Part shown: positions 1-9,404 of the stretch, one piece after another
Position numbering within the stretch: the first letter of the stretch is position 1
Layout of the letters: every line of letters begins with the position of its first letter
Assembly: GCF_050107715.1 (NCBI RefSeq)
Contig: NZ_JBNILN010000001.1
Coordinates: 806,001 to 870,000 of the forward strand
Length of the DNA stretch: 64,000 nucleotides
Reading direction: 5' to 3'
From: Metabacillus_B sp050107715
Lineage (GTDB): Bacteria > Bacillota > Bacilli > Bacillales > Bacillaceae
The notes under the pieces: model-generated
The model's database searches: none
The model's input: only the letters and a program-made list of their open reading frames with translations
What the model was told of the DNA's origin: nothing
Translations under genes and position numbers: made by a program

Positions 1-2956
1 CGGCCGGATTCCACCATGTGTCGTAATGAATAACCGTATCCGCCCCCGTCAGATTCAAGCCTGTCCCTCCGGCCTTTAAGGAAATGAGAAACAGATCGCG
101 CTCCCCGGCGTTAAAGCGGCGGGCTGTTTCCACCCGTTCATCGGATGGCGTCTGGCCATCAAGGTAAAAGTAAGGGCGGCCCTGAACGGCTAACGTTCTG
201 CCGATCAGCTCAAGCATTTTCGTGAATTGTGAAAAAATCAGCACCCTCCGGCCAGATCCTTGAGCTTCTTCAATGATCTGCAAAAGCAGTTCAAACTTCG
301 CCGAACCACCGCTGTATTGGCTGACAAACAGCGCCGGATGAAGGCAGATTTGCCGAAGCCGGGTCAAGCCCGCGAGAATCCTGATCCGGTTTTTCTGAAG
401 CGTATCCTTGTTCAAATGCTTAAGCGTATCATGGCGCAGCTTGGCCAAATAGGCGGCATACAGCTTCTTTTGCTCAGGTAGCAGCTCCGTCATTTCCATG
501 GATTCCATTTTCTCCGGCAGCTCCGAAAGCACATCCTCCTTCATCCTGCGCAGCATAAACGGGCGGATTCTGCGCGCAATCTGCTTTTTCGTCAGATTAC
601 TGTATTCCTTCAGCCCCATGAACAATTCCGGAAAGACGGTATGAAAAATCGACCACAGCTCTTCACGGGCGTTTTCTACCGGTGTTCCGGTCAGCGCGAA
701 CCGGTGATCCGCCGCTATTTTTCTTACGGCCTTTGCGGTCTGGGTCAACGGATTTTTGAAGGCTTGAGCCTCATCAAAAAACACGGTGTGAAACCTTTCT
801 TTCTCATACTCCTGGATGTCCTTCCTCAGCAAAGGATAGGAGGTAATCACGACATCTGCCGCTTCCTTCCGGTACCGGGCCATCCGTTCCAATTTTGATC
901 CATCCATAATGGCCGCCTTTATTTCAGGTGCGAAGGTGTCCAGCTCATGCTTCCAGTTGTACAGCAGCGAGGAAGGAGACACGATGAGAACCTGCTTTTT
1001 CGTGCTTCGGATATGAGGAAGCTCAGATAAAATGAACGCAATGCTTTGCAACGTTTTGCCAAGGCCCATATCATCTGCCAATATCCCTCCAAACCCGTTC
1101 CGGGCGATGGCCTTCAGCCATTTGTAGCCGGTCTTCTGATAATCTCTCAGCACCGTTTCCAGCTGCTCCGGCACCTTCGCCTCCAGCTCATTTGGAACAA
1201 GCAGGCCCGTAATCGTATTTTTAAATTCAAACACCGTATTTTCATCTACTGCATCAAGGAGCTGCAGCCCTTTTACGTACGGAACCTCAAGCTCTTTTTC
1301 CCACTCCTCCTCCTGAATCGGAAGAGCCTTTAAAAACCGCTGAATTTCTTTGTATTCCCTTGTCTCAAGCGACAGTAAAGCCCCGCTCTTCAGACGGTAA
1401 TACTTCCGCTTTTCATCCAAAGCCAGCAGGACATCTCGAATTTCCTTTTCATTGATGCCGGTGAGCTCAAACTTGAACTCAAGCCAATTGGTCCGCTCTC
1501 TATTCGCCCGCACATCGATTCTCGGCGGTTTGCTTTCTTTAAAAATCCTCATTCTTACCGCTGTCGTAGCATGCACTTGTGCAAACCGTTCAAGCTTCGG
1601 CAGCACATGATACAAAAACTCATACTCGAGCAGCTCATTCTGCAGAAAATACCCTCCATCCGTCCGGCCGAACGAGCTCTCCTCCATCAGCTTAAGAATG
1701 ACATCCTCCTTATCCGTATCACGGATGAGGGAAGTGAGCGCCTGAACCTCTTTGCTGTCGAGCGGATTGAAGACGATGTTGCCATAATGAAACTCAAGGC
1801 CTGCCAGGAGGCGGTTCTTTACCCGGTCGAGGTAAAGCTTTGCCGTAAAAGATGAGTCTGCCATCCTCTTAGAGAGCGTATCCGAAATAAATACCTCCCC
1901 CAGCTTCCTCAGCCCTGGAACAACCTTCTCCAAATACACCCCGATCTGCTCGGGAGGGATGGACAGGGATTCCGCTCCCGAAGCATCCAGTACCCGCTTC
2001 AATTCCATCAAGCGCCCAAAATTTTCCGAATCGAGCTGGAACAGAACACCTTGATGGAGGACGGCGTTATAAGGCTTAAAATACATCACGCCGTTCAACC
2101 CGTCAGCCTTCAGCACATACCCCCTGCCCTTTTCATAAAAATCAAACCGCAATGGCAGGCGTTCCTTAGAAACCTCGAGCTCATACATCCGGCCGTTCTG
2201 CTGAATTTCCACTGCCGGGGCTTCCATCAGAGCAGGAAGAAGGCTTGCCCATGAAAGCGGGGAAAGCAACAACGGCTCTTGCGGAATTGGAAGACTCTGC
2301 TCATTTTGCACGACCTTGATCAGCTGCTGCAGGACGGCATCCGTTTCTCTCGAAAAGCAGTGAGAGGCTGGCTCGTACAGAAGATCATCGGACAGACGAA
2401 TCGCCGCACCGTCTCTAAATCGGCTAAGAAACTCTCGTATAGACGGGACCGAAATGGACTCCACCTTCATTTCCATCCGAACCAGAAGCTCATCATTTTC
2501 AGTCCGGAAAGGCAGGCATTGAAAAATTGCGCTAAGAACCGTCCGCCTCTCAAAATAAAGCTGCTCTCCGGAGGCCTGGGCGGAGCGTTTATTGAACGCC
2601 GTCAGCAAACCGTCCGTCAGCGCAGGATTAGGAACATCCACGGAATCCTCCGCAGCACTTGGGACCGTTCCGCTGCTCCGGTAATCCAGGATCGACAGCA
2701 GCACCGCCGCCACATGCTGGCACTCCTGCTTAAAGGAAACAAGCTTCGGACAGCTGCAAGAAGCTGAAAATGCTCCATCCAGATCTGCTTTAATGGACAC
2801 CTGAAAATTCTCCGTACTGTGAACCACTGCATCACAGCCATCTTCCCTGTAATCCCTGAATGTTATTTTATTTGAGCGCTTTAGCGATTCTCCGCTTTTA
2901 ACGGAAACCCGTCCGCATTGTTTTTCTATAATTTTTTTGTTCAGATTTATATTCAA
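1..2956 (-). CDS. SNF2-family helicase with N-terminal SWIM zinc finger (3' end outside window)
   Basis: This is an ATP-dependent SNF2/Swi2 helicase-like protein that runs off the left edge; about 985 residues are visible. Translation starts at a TTG at 2956, with AAGGAG ending eight bases upstream and no better start nearby. Near the N-terminus a C-x-C...C-x-H arrangement (CSCPK...CQH) is a SWIM zinc finger, a DNA- or protein-binding module. The helicase motif I reads DDMGLGKT (around 1050-1080) and motif II is DEAQ (around 760-780). The last visible residues, TGADTVIHYDTWWNPA, are the SNF2 motif V/VI region, so only the end of the second RecA-like domain is missing. Bacilli carry such proteins near ywqA/ywqB-type genes. 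The exact cellular role, probably nucleic-acid remodelling or repair, is inferred. The next gene on the right is divergent. Confidence 0.9.
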   Translation of the reverse strand, partial: MNINLNKKIIEKQCGRVSVKSGESLKRSNKITFRDYREDGCDAVVHSTENFQVSIKADLDGAFSASCSCPKLVSFKQECQHVAAVLLSILDYRSSGTVPSAAEDSVDVPNPALTDGLLTAFNKRSAQASGEQLYFERRTVLSAIFQCLPFRTENDELLVRMEMKVESISVPSIREFLSRFRDGAAIRLSDDLLYEPASHCFSRETDAVLQQLIKVVQNEQSLPIPQEPLLLSPLSWASLLPALMEAPAVEIQQNGRMYELEVSKERLPLRFDFYEKGRGYVLKADGLNGVMYFKPYNAVLHQGVLFQLDSENFGRLMELKRVLDASGAESLSIPPEQIGVYLEKVVPGLRKLGEVFISDTLSKRMADSSFTAKLYLDRVKNRLLAGLEFHYGNIVFNPLDSKEVQALTSLIRDTDKEDVILKLMEESSFGRTDGGYFLQNELLEYEFLYHVLPKLERFAQVHATTAVRMRIFKESKPPRIDVRANRERTNWLEFKFELTGINEKEIRDVLLALDEKRKYYRLKSGALLSLETREYKEIQRFLKALPIQEEEWEKELEVPYVKGLQLLDAVDENTVFEFKNTITGLLVPNELEAKVPEQLETVLRDYQKTGYKWLKAIARNGFGGILADDMGLGKTLQSIAFILSELPHIRSTKKQVLIVSPSSLLYNWKHELDTFAPEIKAAIMDGSKLERMARYRKEAADVVITSYPLLRKDIQEYEKERFHTVFFDEAQAFKNPLTQTAKAVRKIAADHRFALTGTPVENAREELWSIFHTVFPELFMGLKEYSNLTKKQIARRIRPFMLRRMKEDVLSELPEKMESMEMTELLPEQKKLYAAYLAKLRHDTLKHLNKDTLQKNRIRILAGLTRLRQICLHPALFVSQYSGGSAKFELLLQIIEEAQGSGRRVLIFSQFTKMLELIGRTLAVQGRPYFYLDGQTPSDERVETARRFNAGERDLFLISLKAGGTGLNLTGADTVIHYDTWWNPA

Positions 2957-3152
2957 ACGTCATTCTCCTTAAGAGAAGCTGGATTCATGGCATTATCTTA
3001 TCATATTGGGGTGGTGGGATGGGGGTTGGAGAAGGGTTTGCCTCCGTCCCCCACTCCGCTAAAGCAGAAAGCCTCCGGCACTATACGTATCGGCCCCTTG
3101 CCGCATAAGGGATGACAGGCTTTATCCTCCGGCACCAATTCCGCGTGAAAAA

Positions 3153-3177
3153 GGGGACGGAGGCAGCCTCCGTCCCC
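3153..3177. repeat. 25-bp perfect palindrome (GGGGACGGAGGC arms)
   Basis: Two 12-base arms, GGGGACGGAGGC and GCCTCCGTCCCC, flank a single base. It is not followed by a T-run and is not placed as a terminator, so it looks like a mobile or repetitive palindromic unit rather than a transcription signal. Confidence 0.65.
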
Positions 3178-3484
3178 AATTATGTCTACTAGTCCTGCTC
3201 TGTCCCCTGTACAATAGAAGCGTTGGGGGAGTAAGGAGAAGCCGTTTCTCCCTCTGTCCCCCGATGCTTTACCGAGACGGGGGTCGGAGGCACGTTGAAA
3301 AGCGGCTCCGGGTCACACCTCGGACCGACCGATGCACTTTGAATGGCCATGGCACTACTAGACCTGTTAGATTCGTGCGCGCCTGTCCCGCACTCTGCTA
3401 AAGGACTAAAGCTCCGGCACCGCCTCTCCAATCCCTTGTGCCGCAACGCTTTGAGCTGGTGCTCCTCTGACCCGCCCTGCGTTA

Positions 3485-3526
3485 AAGCAGAGCGGGCCAG
3501 GCACCGCGCCTGGCCCCACTTTCGCT
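3485..3526 (-). repeat. Interspersed GGCCAGGC/GCCTGGCC hairpin element, copy 1
   Basis: Inverted arms GGGCCAGGC and GCCTGGCCC surround a five-base loop. The flanking bases, including GAGCGGGCC and TTAAAGCAG, match a copy on the other strand near 61150-61195. It is therefore a dispersed element rather than a local hairpin. Confidence 0.65.
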
Positions 3527-3749
3527 GCCGTACTAAAGCTCCGGCACCAAATCAGCCAATCCCCGGTACGCAAGCCCTCACTAGATCACTCCTCTGTCTC
3601 CCGCCCCTTTAAAGCAGGAAAGCTCCGGTACCGCCGCCGCTCTTTTCTCTATAAACCCTTATCAAGCACTCTCTCTCCCATGCCATTCTCATCCAAAACA
3701 GCCCCAACTGCTTCAAACCCCGGCACAGCAGCTCTGAGACTCCCCTGAA

Positions 3750-3764
3750 AGTAAAGCGCTTGCA
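3750..3764 (+). promoter_or_regulatory. cre-like site overlapping the gnt promoter
   Basis: The bases AGTAAAGCGCTTGCA match the CcpA cre consensus except for the TG pair near its start. The site overlaps the -35 element, so catabolite repression of the gluconate operon by glucose is likely, as known in B. subtilis. The match is imperfect. Confidence 0.5.
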
Positions 3765-3787
3765 TAATTTGAAATCCGCGTTATAAT
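3760..3787 (+). promoter_or_regulatory. gnt operon promoter
   Basis: TTGCAT (3760-3765) and TATAAT (3782-3787) are separated by 16 bases. The -10 element touches the GntR operator that follows, which fits repression by operator occupancy. Confidence 0.75.
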
Positions 3788-3803
3788 ACTTGTATACAAG
3801 TAT
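3786..3803 (+). promoter_or_regulatory. GntR operator
   Basis: The 18-base palindrome ATACTTGTATACAAGTAT is the operator sequence known for B. subtilis GntR. It lies just after the -10 box and 24 bases before the gntR start, so GntR should repress its own operon until gluconate relieves it. Confidence 0.9.
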
Positions 3804-3827
3804 ACTTGAATATGAGAGGGTTAACCT

Positions 3828-4559
3828 ATGGACAATAACAAGCCTGCTATGTATCCGGCGAAATGGCTTTCAAAGGCTTCGTCCGGTGAGAGAATCGCGT
3901 GTGAGCTTAGGATCTCGATTATTTCAGGTCAAATTGAAAGCGGTGCCATTTTATCTGAAAACAAAATAGCTGCGGATTTTTCTGTTAGCCGGTCACCTGT
4001 CAGGGAGGCTTTGAAACTGCTGGCCTCTGAAAATATGGTTCGGCTCGGGAGAATGGGCGCCGTCGTTACGGGTTTAACAGATAACCATATAGAAGAAATT
4101 TATGATGTCCGCCTGATGATTGAATCGTTTGTTTTTGAGCGGCTCGCCAAGGCCGATACAGATGATCTTGTGCGGGAGCTGAGCAAAATTTTTGAAATGA
4201 TGAAGGTGGCGGTCAAGTATGGGGATGCGGATGAGTTTTCCTATCAGGATGTCCTGTTTCATGAAACGATCATCAAAGCAATCAGCCATTCCTACCTTCT
4301 TATGATCTGGAATAATTTGAAGCCTGTGATGGAGAGCTTGATTCTCATATCGATGCGCGTCCGCTTCAAAGAGAAATATGAGGATTTTACAAGGGTTCTG
4401 GATAATCATGAGCTTTACATTAAAGCCATTCAAACAAAAGACAGAAGGAAGATGATTCAATCGCTGCATCAGAATTTTGACGACGTTCAGGGAAAGGTTG
4501 AAGATCTGTGGATGTCGCAGCAGCTGCTGTCTAAAGGAGTTGAGCCGAAAAATGAGTAG
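3828..4559 (+). CDS. gntR: Gluconate operon transcriptional repressor GntR
   Basis: A 243-residue FadR-type GntR regulator, the same length as B. subtilis GntR. The N-terminal winged helix spans roughly residues 15-80, with the recognition region NKIAADFSVSRSPVREALKLL. The C-terminal part is the all-helical FCD ligand-binding domain (DVRLMIESFVFERLA onwards). The start ATG at 3828 follows GAGAGGG. The gene is first in a gntRKP operon behind a perfect GntR operator, so autoregulation with gluconate as inducer is expected. It overlaps gntK by eight bases. Confidence 0.95.
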   Translation: MDNNKPAMYPAKWLSKASSGERIACELRISIISGQIESGAILSENKIAADFSVSRSPVREALKLLASENMVRLGRMGAVVTGLTDNHIEEIYDVRLMIESFVFERLAKADTDDLVRELSKIFEMMKVAVKYGDADEFSYQDVLFHETIIKAISHSYLLMIWNNLKPVMESLILISMRVRFKEKYEDFTRVLDNHELYIKAIQTKDRRKMIQSLHQNFDDVQGKVEDLWMSQQLLSKGVEPKNE

Positions 4560-6090
4560 CTACATGCTCGGAATTGATATAGGGACTACAAGCACGAAGG
4601 CCGTATTGTTCACAGAGGCAGGAGAGGTTAACCAGCAGGAAAATATCGGGTATCCACTTCACACACCGGATATCTCGACGGCAGAGCAGGACCCGGAGGA
4701 AATGTTTCAGGCCGTGATGGAAGCAGCCTCGAATATTATGAGACGCCATCCTGATAAGCACGTCTCGTTTGTTTCATTCAGCAGTGCGATGCACAGCGTC
4801 ATCGCCATGGATGAGCATGACCAGCCGCTGACACCGTGCATAACGTGGGCGGATAACCGGAGTGAGGCGTGGGCGAGGAAAATCAAGAACGAGCTGAATG
4901 GCCACGAGATTTACAGACGGACCGGGACTCCCATCCACCCGATGTCCCCTTTAAGCAAGATTGCGTGGATGGTTCATGAGTTTCCTGAGAGGGCTAAAAA
5001 GACGAAAAAATACATTGGGATCAAAGAATACGTTTTCAAAAAGTTCTTTGGTCAGTATGTCATCGACCATTCGCTCGCTTCTGCGATGGGGATGCTGAAC
5101 CTTGAAAACCTGGACTGGGATGAAGAAGCACTGGCTATTGCCGGAGTGTCGCGGGATCACCTGTCCGAACCCGTCCCCACCACCACGATTTTCAGGAATT
5201 GTGACCCAGATCTGGCCAAGCAGATCGGGCTCGATCCTGATACCCCTTTTGTAATCGGGGCAAGTGACGGGGTACTGTCGAACCTTGGAGTAAACGCAAT
5301 CAAAAAAGGGGAGATTGCTGTCACCATCGGAACAAGCGGTGCGATACGAACGATTATCGACAAGCCGCAAACCGATGATAAGGGAAGGATTTTCTGCTAC
5401 GCCTTAACAAAAGATCACTGGGTCATTGGGGGACCTGTCAACAGCGGAGGCATGGTGCTTCGCTGGATCCGCGATGAGTTTGCCTCCTCTGAGATAGAAA
5501 CGGCAAAGCGGCTTGGTATTGATCCGTACGATGTTTTAACGAAGATTGCCGAACGGGTAAGGCCTGGGTCGGATGGGCTTCTTTTCCATCCTTACCTTGC
5601 TGGAGAGCGGGCTCCCCTATGGAACCCGGATGTCAGGGGCTCATTTTTCGGCCTGACGATGTCCCATAAAAAAGAGCATATGATCCGGGCAGCTTTGGAA
5701 GGTGTTATCTACAACCTGTACACCGTGTTTTTAGCGCTGACGGAGTGCATGGACGGTCCTGTTACACGGATTCAGGCGACAGGAGGCTTTGCGAGGTCGG
5801 AGGTATGGCGCCAGATGATGGCTGATATCTTTGAGTCGGAGGTCGCTGTCCCGGAGAGCTATGAAAGCTCGTGTCTCGGAGCCTGCATCCTCGGTCTTTA
5901 TGCCACCGGTGCCATTCAATCACTTGATGAAGCGGCTGATCGAATCGGCAGTACGAGCCGGCATACGCCAAAGGAAGAAGCCGCCAGAGAATATAGGCAG
6001 CTTGTGCCCATCTTTATTCATTTATCGAGGGCGCTTGAAGAGGATTACGGACGAATCGCGCAATATCAGAGAAATATAACCAGATTATAA
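4552..6090 (+). CDS. gntK: Gluconokinase
   Basis: FGGY-family sugar kinase that phosphorylates D-gluconate to 6-phosphogluconate with ATP, feeding the pentose phosphate pathway. It has 512 residues from ATG 4552, close to the B. subtilis enzyme; a longer reading frame opens at 4477 but AAAGGAG at 4533 points to 4552. The N-terminal phosphate-binding loop is GIDIGTTSTKAVLF. The second actin-like domain contains TIGTSGAIR, and the FGGY signature region includes GGFARSEVWRQMMADIF. The start overlaps the end of gntR, indicating translational coupling, and gntP follows 12 bases after its stop. Confidence 0.95.
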   Translation: MSSYMLGIDIGTTSTKAVLFTEAGEVNQQENIGYPLHTPDISTAEQDPEEMFQAVMEAASNIMRRHPDKHVSFVSFSSAMHSVIAMDEHDQPLTPCITWADNRSEAWARKIKNELNGHEIYRRTGTPIHPMSPLSKIAWMVHEFPERAKKTKKYIGIKEYVFKKFFGQYVIDHSLASAMGMLNLENLDWDEEALAIAGVSRDHLSEPVPTTTIFRNCDPDLAKQIGLDPDTPFVIGASDGVLSNLGVNAIKKGEIAVTIGTSGAIRTIIDKPQTDDKGRIFCYALTKDHWVIGGPVNSGGMVLRWIRDEFASSEIETAKRLGIDPYDVLTKIAERVRPGSDGLLFHPYLAGERAPLWNPDVRGSFFGLTMSHKKEHMIRAALEGVIYNLYTVFLALTECMDGPVTRIQATGGFARSEVWRQMMADIFESEVAVPESYESSCLGACILGLYATGAIQSLDEAADRIGSTSRHTPKEEAAREYRQLVPIFIHLSRALEEDYGRIAQYQRNITRL

Positions 6091-6102
6091 GGAGAGATGA
6101 TC

Positions 6103-7449
6103 ATGCCATTAGTTATCGTCGCAGCGGGAATCCTCGTATTATTGCTGCTTATCATGGGCTTAAAGCTGAATACATTTGTTTCGTTGATTATTGTTTCGTT
6201 CCTGGTCGCCATAGCACTTGGGATGCCTCTTCCGGATATTGCTAAAACAATTGAAGCAGGACTCGGCGGCACGCTCGGCCATTTAGCCTTGATCTTCGGT
6301 CTTGGGGCGATGCTCGGTAAGCTGATTGCCGATTCAGGCGGCGCCCAGCGGATCGCCATGACCCTTGTCAACAAGTTCGGGGAAAAGAACATCCAGTGGG
6401 CCATTGTCGTATCTTCCTTTATCATCGGCGTCGCTCTTTTCTTTGAAGTAGGACTTGTTCTCTTAATCCCAATTGTCTTTGCTATTTCCAGAGAATTGAA
6501 GGTTTCGATTCTTTATCTCGGAATTCCGATGGCCGCAGCGCTATCCGTAACACACGGCTTCCTGCCGCCGCATCCCGGCCCTACTGTCATTGCCGGTGAA
6601 TACGGAGCAAACCTTGGAGAAGTGCTTCTTTACGGCTTCATTATCGCGATTCCGACGGTCATAATCGCAGGACCGCTTTTCACAAAGATGGCTAAGAAAC
6701 TCGTACCTGCTTCCTTTACGAAAACCGGAAGCATCGCCTCATTAGGCGAGCAGAAGGAATTCAAGCTTGAAGACACACCCGGCTTCGGAATCAGTGTATT
6801 TACCGCCATTTTGCCGGTTATCCTGATGTCCATCGCCACCATCATTACGCTGACTCAGGAAACGCTGGGCATCGAGGATAACTTCGGTCTTGCCATTGTG
6901 CGCTTTATCGGAGAAGCCTCTATGGCGATTCTGATTTCCCTGTTGGTGGCCATATATACGATGGGACTGGCGCGGAACATCCCAATCAAAGACATTATGA
7001 ATTCCTGCTCTGCGGCCATTACCCAGATTGGAATGATGCTCCTCATCATCGGGGGAGGAGGCGCCTTTAAGCAGGTGCTGATCGACGGCGGTGTCGGTGA
7101 TTATGTAGCAGAACTATTTAAAGGGAGCACCCTTTCCCCGATTCTGCTTGCCTGGATCATCGCAGCCATTCTCCGCATCTCTCTCGGTTCAGCAACGGTT
7201 GCAGCCTTGACGACCGCAGGACTCGTCATTCCAATTCTCGGTCAATCTGACGTTAACCTGGCACTCGTTGTGCTTTCAACCGGTGCGGGAAGCTTAATCG
7301 CCTCCCACGTCAATGACGCAGGCTTCTGGATGTTCAAGGAGTACTTTGGATTAACGATGAAGGAAACCTTTGCTACGTGGACCTTGCTTGAAACCATTAT
7401 TTCAGTCGCAGGACTCGGCTTCATCATGCTGCTGAGCTTGTTTGTATAA
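6103..7449 (+). CDS. gntP: Gluconate permease
   Basis: GntP-family proton symporter for gluconate, 448 residues from ATG 6103, the length of the B. subtilis protein. The upstream ATG at 6097 lies only two bases beyond the Shine-Dalgarno GGAG, so 6103 is preferred. The sequence is hydrophobic throughout with 12-14 likely membrane segments and carries the family features HGFLPPHPGPT and SHVNDAGFW. It closes the operon, with a terminator 57 bases downstream. The gntZ gene that follows gntP in B. subtilis is absent here. Confidence 0.95.
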   Translation: MPLVIVAAGILVLLLLIMGLKLNTFVSLIIVSFLVAIALGMPLPDIAKTIEAGLGGTLGHLALIFGLGAMLGKLIADSGGAQRIAMTLVNKFGEKNIQWAIVVSSFIIGVALFFEVGLVLLIPIVFAISRELKVSILYLGIPMAAALSVTHGFLPPHPGPTVIAGEYGANLGEVLLYGFIIAIPTVIIAGPLFTKMAKKLVPASFTKTGSIASLGEQKEFKLEDTPGFGISVFTAILPVILMSIATIITLTQETLGIEDNFGLAIVRFIGEASMAILISLLVAIYTMGLARNIPIKDIMNSCSAAITQIGMMLLIIGGGGAFKQVLIDGGVGDYVAELFKGSTLSPILLAWIIAAILRISLGSATVAALTTAGLVIPILGQSDVNLALVVLSTGAGSLIASHVNDAGFWMFKEYFGLTMKETFATWTLLETIISVAGLGFIMLLSLFV

Positions 7450-7505
7450 GAACAAAAGGCTGGATGAAGAACTTTTCTCTTAAAAAGATCCCTAAATTGA
7501 AGAAA

Positions 7506-7534
7506 GGAGCATCCTTTGCGGGTGCTCCTTTTTT
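7506..7534 (+). terminator. Terminator of the gnt operon
   Basis: GGAGCATCC and GGGTGCTCC pair around a five-base loop, followed by six T. Confidence 0.85.
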
Positions 7535-7539
7535 ATGAA

Positions 7540-7773
7540 TTAGTCTAGCCGCCTGAAGGACGGGCTCTTTGCGTAAAGCAGGACTGTACAGCCGATTCCA
7601 ATCACAGCGGCAGCGGCAAGCAGGCTTTGAATGCTAATGGAAGCGGCCACAAGGGCTGAGAGGACGGCAAACGAGATGGACTCAAGTCCGCAGATTAAAC
7701 TCATGACACGGCCTAGCTGGTCTTTATTAGCTACTTCATCATCTAACTTTAAAAAACTGGAATTGATTTTCAA
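7540..7773 (-). pseudogene. C-terminal remnant of a major facilitator transporter
   Basis: The visible 77 codons end in a typical MFS tail: DQLGRVMSLI followed by two hydrophobic segments and a short basic C-terminus (KSPSFRRLD). Full MFS proteins have about 400 residues and 12 segments; only the last two are left and no upstream part lies within 130 bp. It sits between the gnt terminator and the cstA promoter, so it is most likely a deletion relic. Expression as a small membrane protein cannot be excluded. Confidence 0.65.
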
Positions 7774-7908
7774 GTCAAGCGAATTAGATCAAATATTGTA
7801 ATCATTTTTATTTTTCTGAAAAATGTATTGTCCGGCTTTCGATTTTTTGTTAGTATTGTAGACATATTTTCTGACAATTATCGTCAATTTCGTTAGGAGG
7901 CTATGTTC

Positions 7909-9333
7909 ATGCTTACGTTTCTTGCATCAATCGCACTGCTTATCTTAGGCTACTTGTTCTACGCAAAGGTGGTGGAGCGAATTTTCGGCATCAAGCCTGA
8001 CCGCAAGACACCCGCCTACACGAAAGAGGACGGTCTTGATTATGCTCCATTGCCCTGGTGGAAGGGCTGGCTGATTCAATTATTGAATATTGCAGGATTA
8101 GGTCCTATCTTTGGCGCATTAATGGGCGCACTTTACGGGCCTGTAGCCTTCATTTGGATTGTATTCGGCTCAATTTTTGCCGGAGCGGTACATGATTATT
8201 TTTCAGGCATGATGTCACTCCGCCATAACGGAGAGCAATATCCAGCCATGATTGGGCGCTATTTAGGAAAAAACATGAAGTACGTGATCAACGTGGTCTC
8301 CCTTATCTTAATGATTTTAGTTGCAGCAGCCTTCACCGCGGGTCCTGCACAGCTGATTGCACAGGTTACACCCTTGTCGTTCGGTACGGCTCTGGTTATC
8401 ATATTTGCCTATTTCCTACTAGCTACGATTTTGCCCATAAATAAAGTTATTGGTAAGATTTATCCAATATTTGGAGCAATTTTGATCTTTATGGCTTTAG
8501 CCATAGGAACAGCTCTGCTGTTTTCGGACAAACCAATCCCAGATCTGACTCTTGCCAATTTACATCCCAAGGAACTGCCGATTTGGCCGCTTCTCATGGT
8601 AACCGTATCGTACGGAGCAATCTCAGGATTTCACTGTACACAAAGTCCGCTTGTAGCCAGAACACTTAAAAATGAAAAAGACGGGCGCAAGGTTTTTTAT
8701 GGAGCCATGATCGGGGAAGGGATCATCGCCCTCATCTGGGCCGCTGCCGGAATGACGCTCTTCAACGGCACCGGCGGACTGCAGGCTGCCATTACCGCAG
8801 GCGGTCCCGCGGGGGCGGTAAACGAAATCTCCACCTCACTATTAGGGACATTCGGAGGAATTCTTGCGATTTTAGGGGTTATCATCCTGCCCATTACAAC
8901 AGGCGATACTGCTCTTCGCTCCTCGCGCATGATCCTGAGTGAAATGGTCGGTGCAAAAAAGAAAACAAATTGGAAGCAGGCCCTGCTATACTCGATTCCA
9001 GTCAGCGTTCCGGCCCTGTATTTATCCACGATTAACTACTCCTTCCTATGGAGGTATGTCGGCTGGTCCAACCAGGTCGTGGCCGCCGTCACACTTTGGG
9101 CAGCAACAGTCTACTGTCTGCAAAAAGGGAAATTCCATTGGATATGCGGAATTCCAGCGATGTTCATGACCGCTGTCGTGACCACCTATATTTTCTATGC
9201 TCCGGAGGGATTTGGCTTAGACTATACGCTTTCCATGATTCTTGGATCGATTCTAACGTTAGCCGTTGGGGTTTGGTATGTTTATCAGATTCGCCACTAT
9301 AAGCAGCCGATGGAAGCTGAAGCTGCCGCTTGA
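7909..9333 (+). CDS. cstA: CstA-family carbon starvation / pyruvate transporter
   Basis: Polytopic membrane protein of 474 residues from ATG 7909. The reading frame also has an ATG at 7903, but AGGAGG ends at 7900, so only 7909 has proper spacing (eight bases). The CstA signature is seen in FGALMGALYGPVAFIWIVFG and HDYFSGMMSLRHNGEQYPAMIGRYLG, then in GFHCTQSPLVARTLKNE. About 12-14 membrane helices are apparent. Members studied in E. coli (CstA, BtsT) carry pyruvate or peptides during carbon limitation; this one belongs to the shorter subgroup, so the substrate is inferred. A likely promoter (TTGTCC, 17 bases, TAGTAT) lies at about 7829-7857. Confidence 0.85.
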   Translation: MLTFLASIALLILGYLFYAKVVERIFGIKPDRKTPAYTKEDGLDYAPLPWWKGWLIQLLNIAGLGPIFGALMGALYGPVAFIWIVFGSIFAGAVHDYFSGMMSLRHNGEQYPAMIGRYLGKNMKYVINVVSLILMILVAAAFTAGPAQLIAQVTPLSFGTALVIIFAYFLLATILPINKVIGKIYPIFGAILIFMALAIGTALLFSDKPIPDLTLANLHPKELPIWPLLMVTVSYGAISGFHCTQSPLVARTLKNEKDGRKVFYGAMIGEGIIALIWAAAGMTLFNGTGGLQAAITAGGPAGAVNEISTSLLGTFGGILAILGVIILPITTGDTALRSSRMILSEMVGAKKKTNWKQALLYSIPVSVPALYLSTINYSFLWRYVGWSNQVVAAVTLWAATVYCLQKGKFHWICGIPAMFMTAVVTTYIFYAPEGFGLDYTLSMILGSILTLAVGVWYVYQIRHYKQPMEAEAAA

Positions 9334-9340
9334 TTTTTAA

Positions 9341-9370
9341 CCAGAGCCCTTTTGGGGCTCTGGTAATTTT
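9341..9370 (+). terminator. Terminator after cstA
   Basis: Nine-base arms CCAGAGCCC and GGGCTCTGG around a short T/G loop, followed by TAATTTT. Confidence 0.8.
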
Positions 9371-9404
9371 ATTGAAACAGCAGCTAAGAACGGAGTGGGG
9401 AAGA

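Larger units (their letters stand above)
2985..3660. repeat. GC-rich intergenic stretch dense in interspersed repeat fragments
   Basis: Between the helicase start and the gnt promoter there is no convincing gene. The stretch is built from recurring pieces: a TAAAG...AAAGCTCCGGCACC motif that recurs near 3060-3085, 3400-3425, 3530-3550 and 3610-3635, plus GC-rich inverted repeats. Short reading frames occur on both strands but have no ribosome-binding sites and simply read through the repeats. Related pieces occur near 60690-61205. Confidence 0.7.

Noticed and set aside
2918..3612. Several short reading frames in the 3 kb gap
   Set aside because: They read through GC-rich repeats on both strands, lack ribosome-binding sites and resemble no protein.
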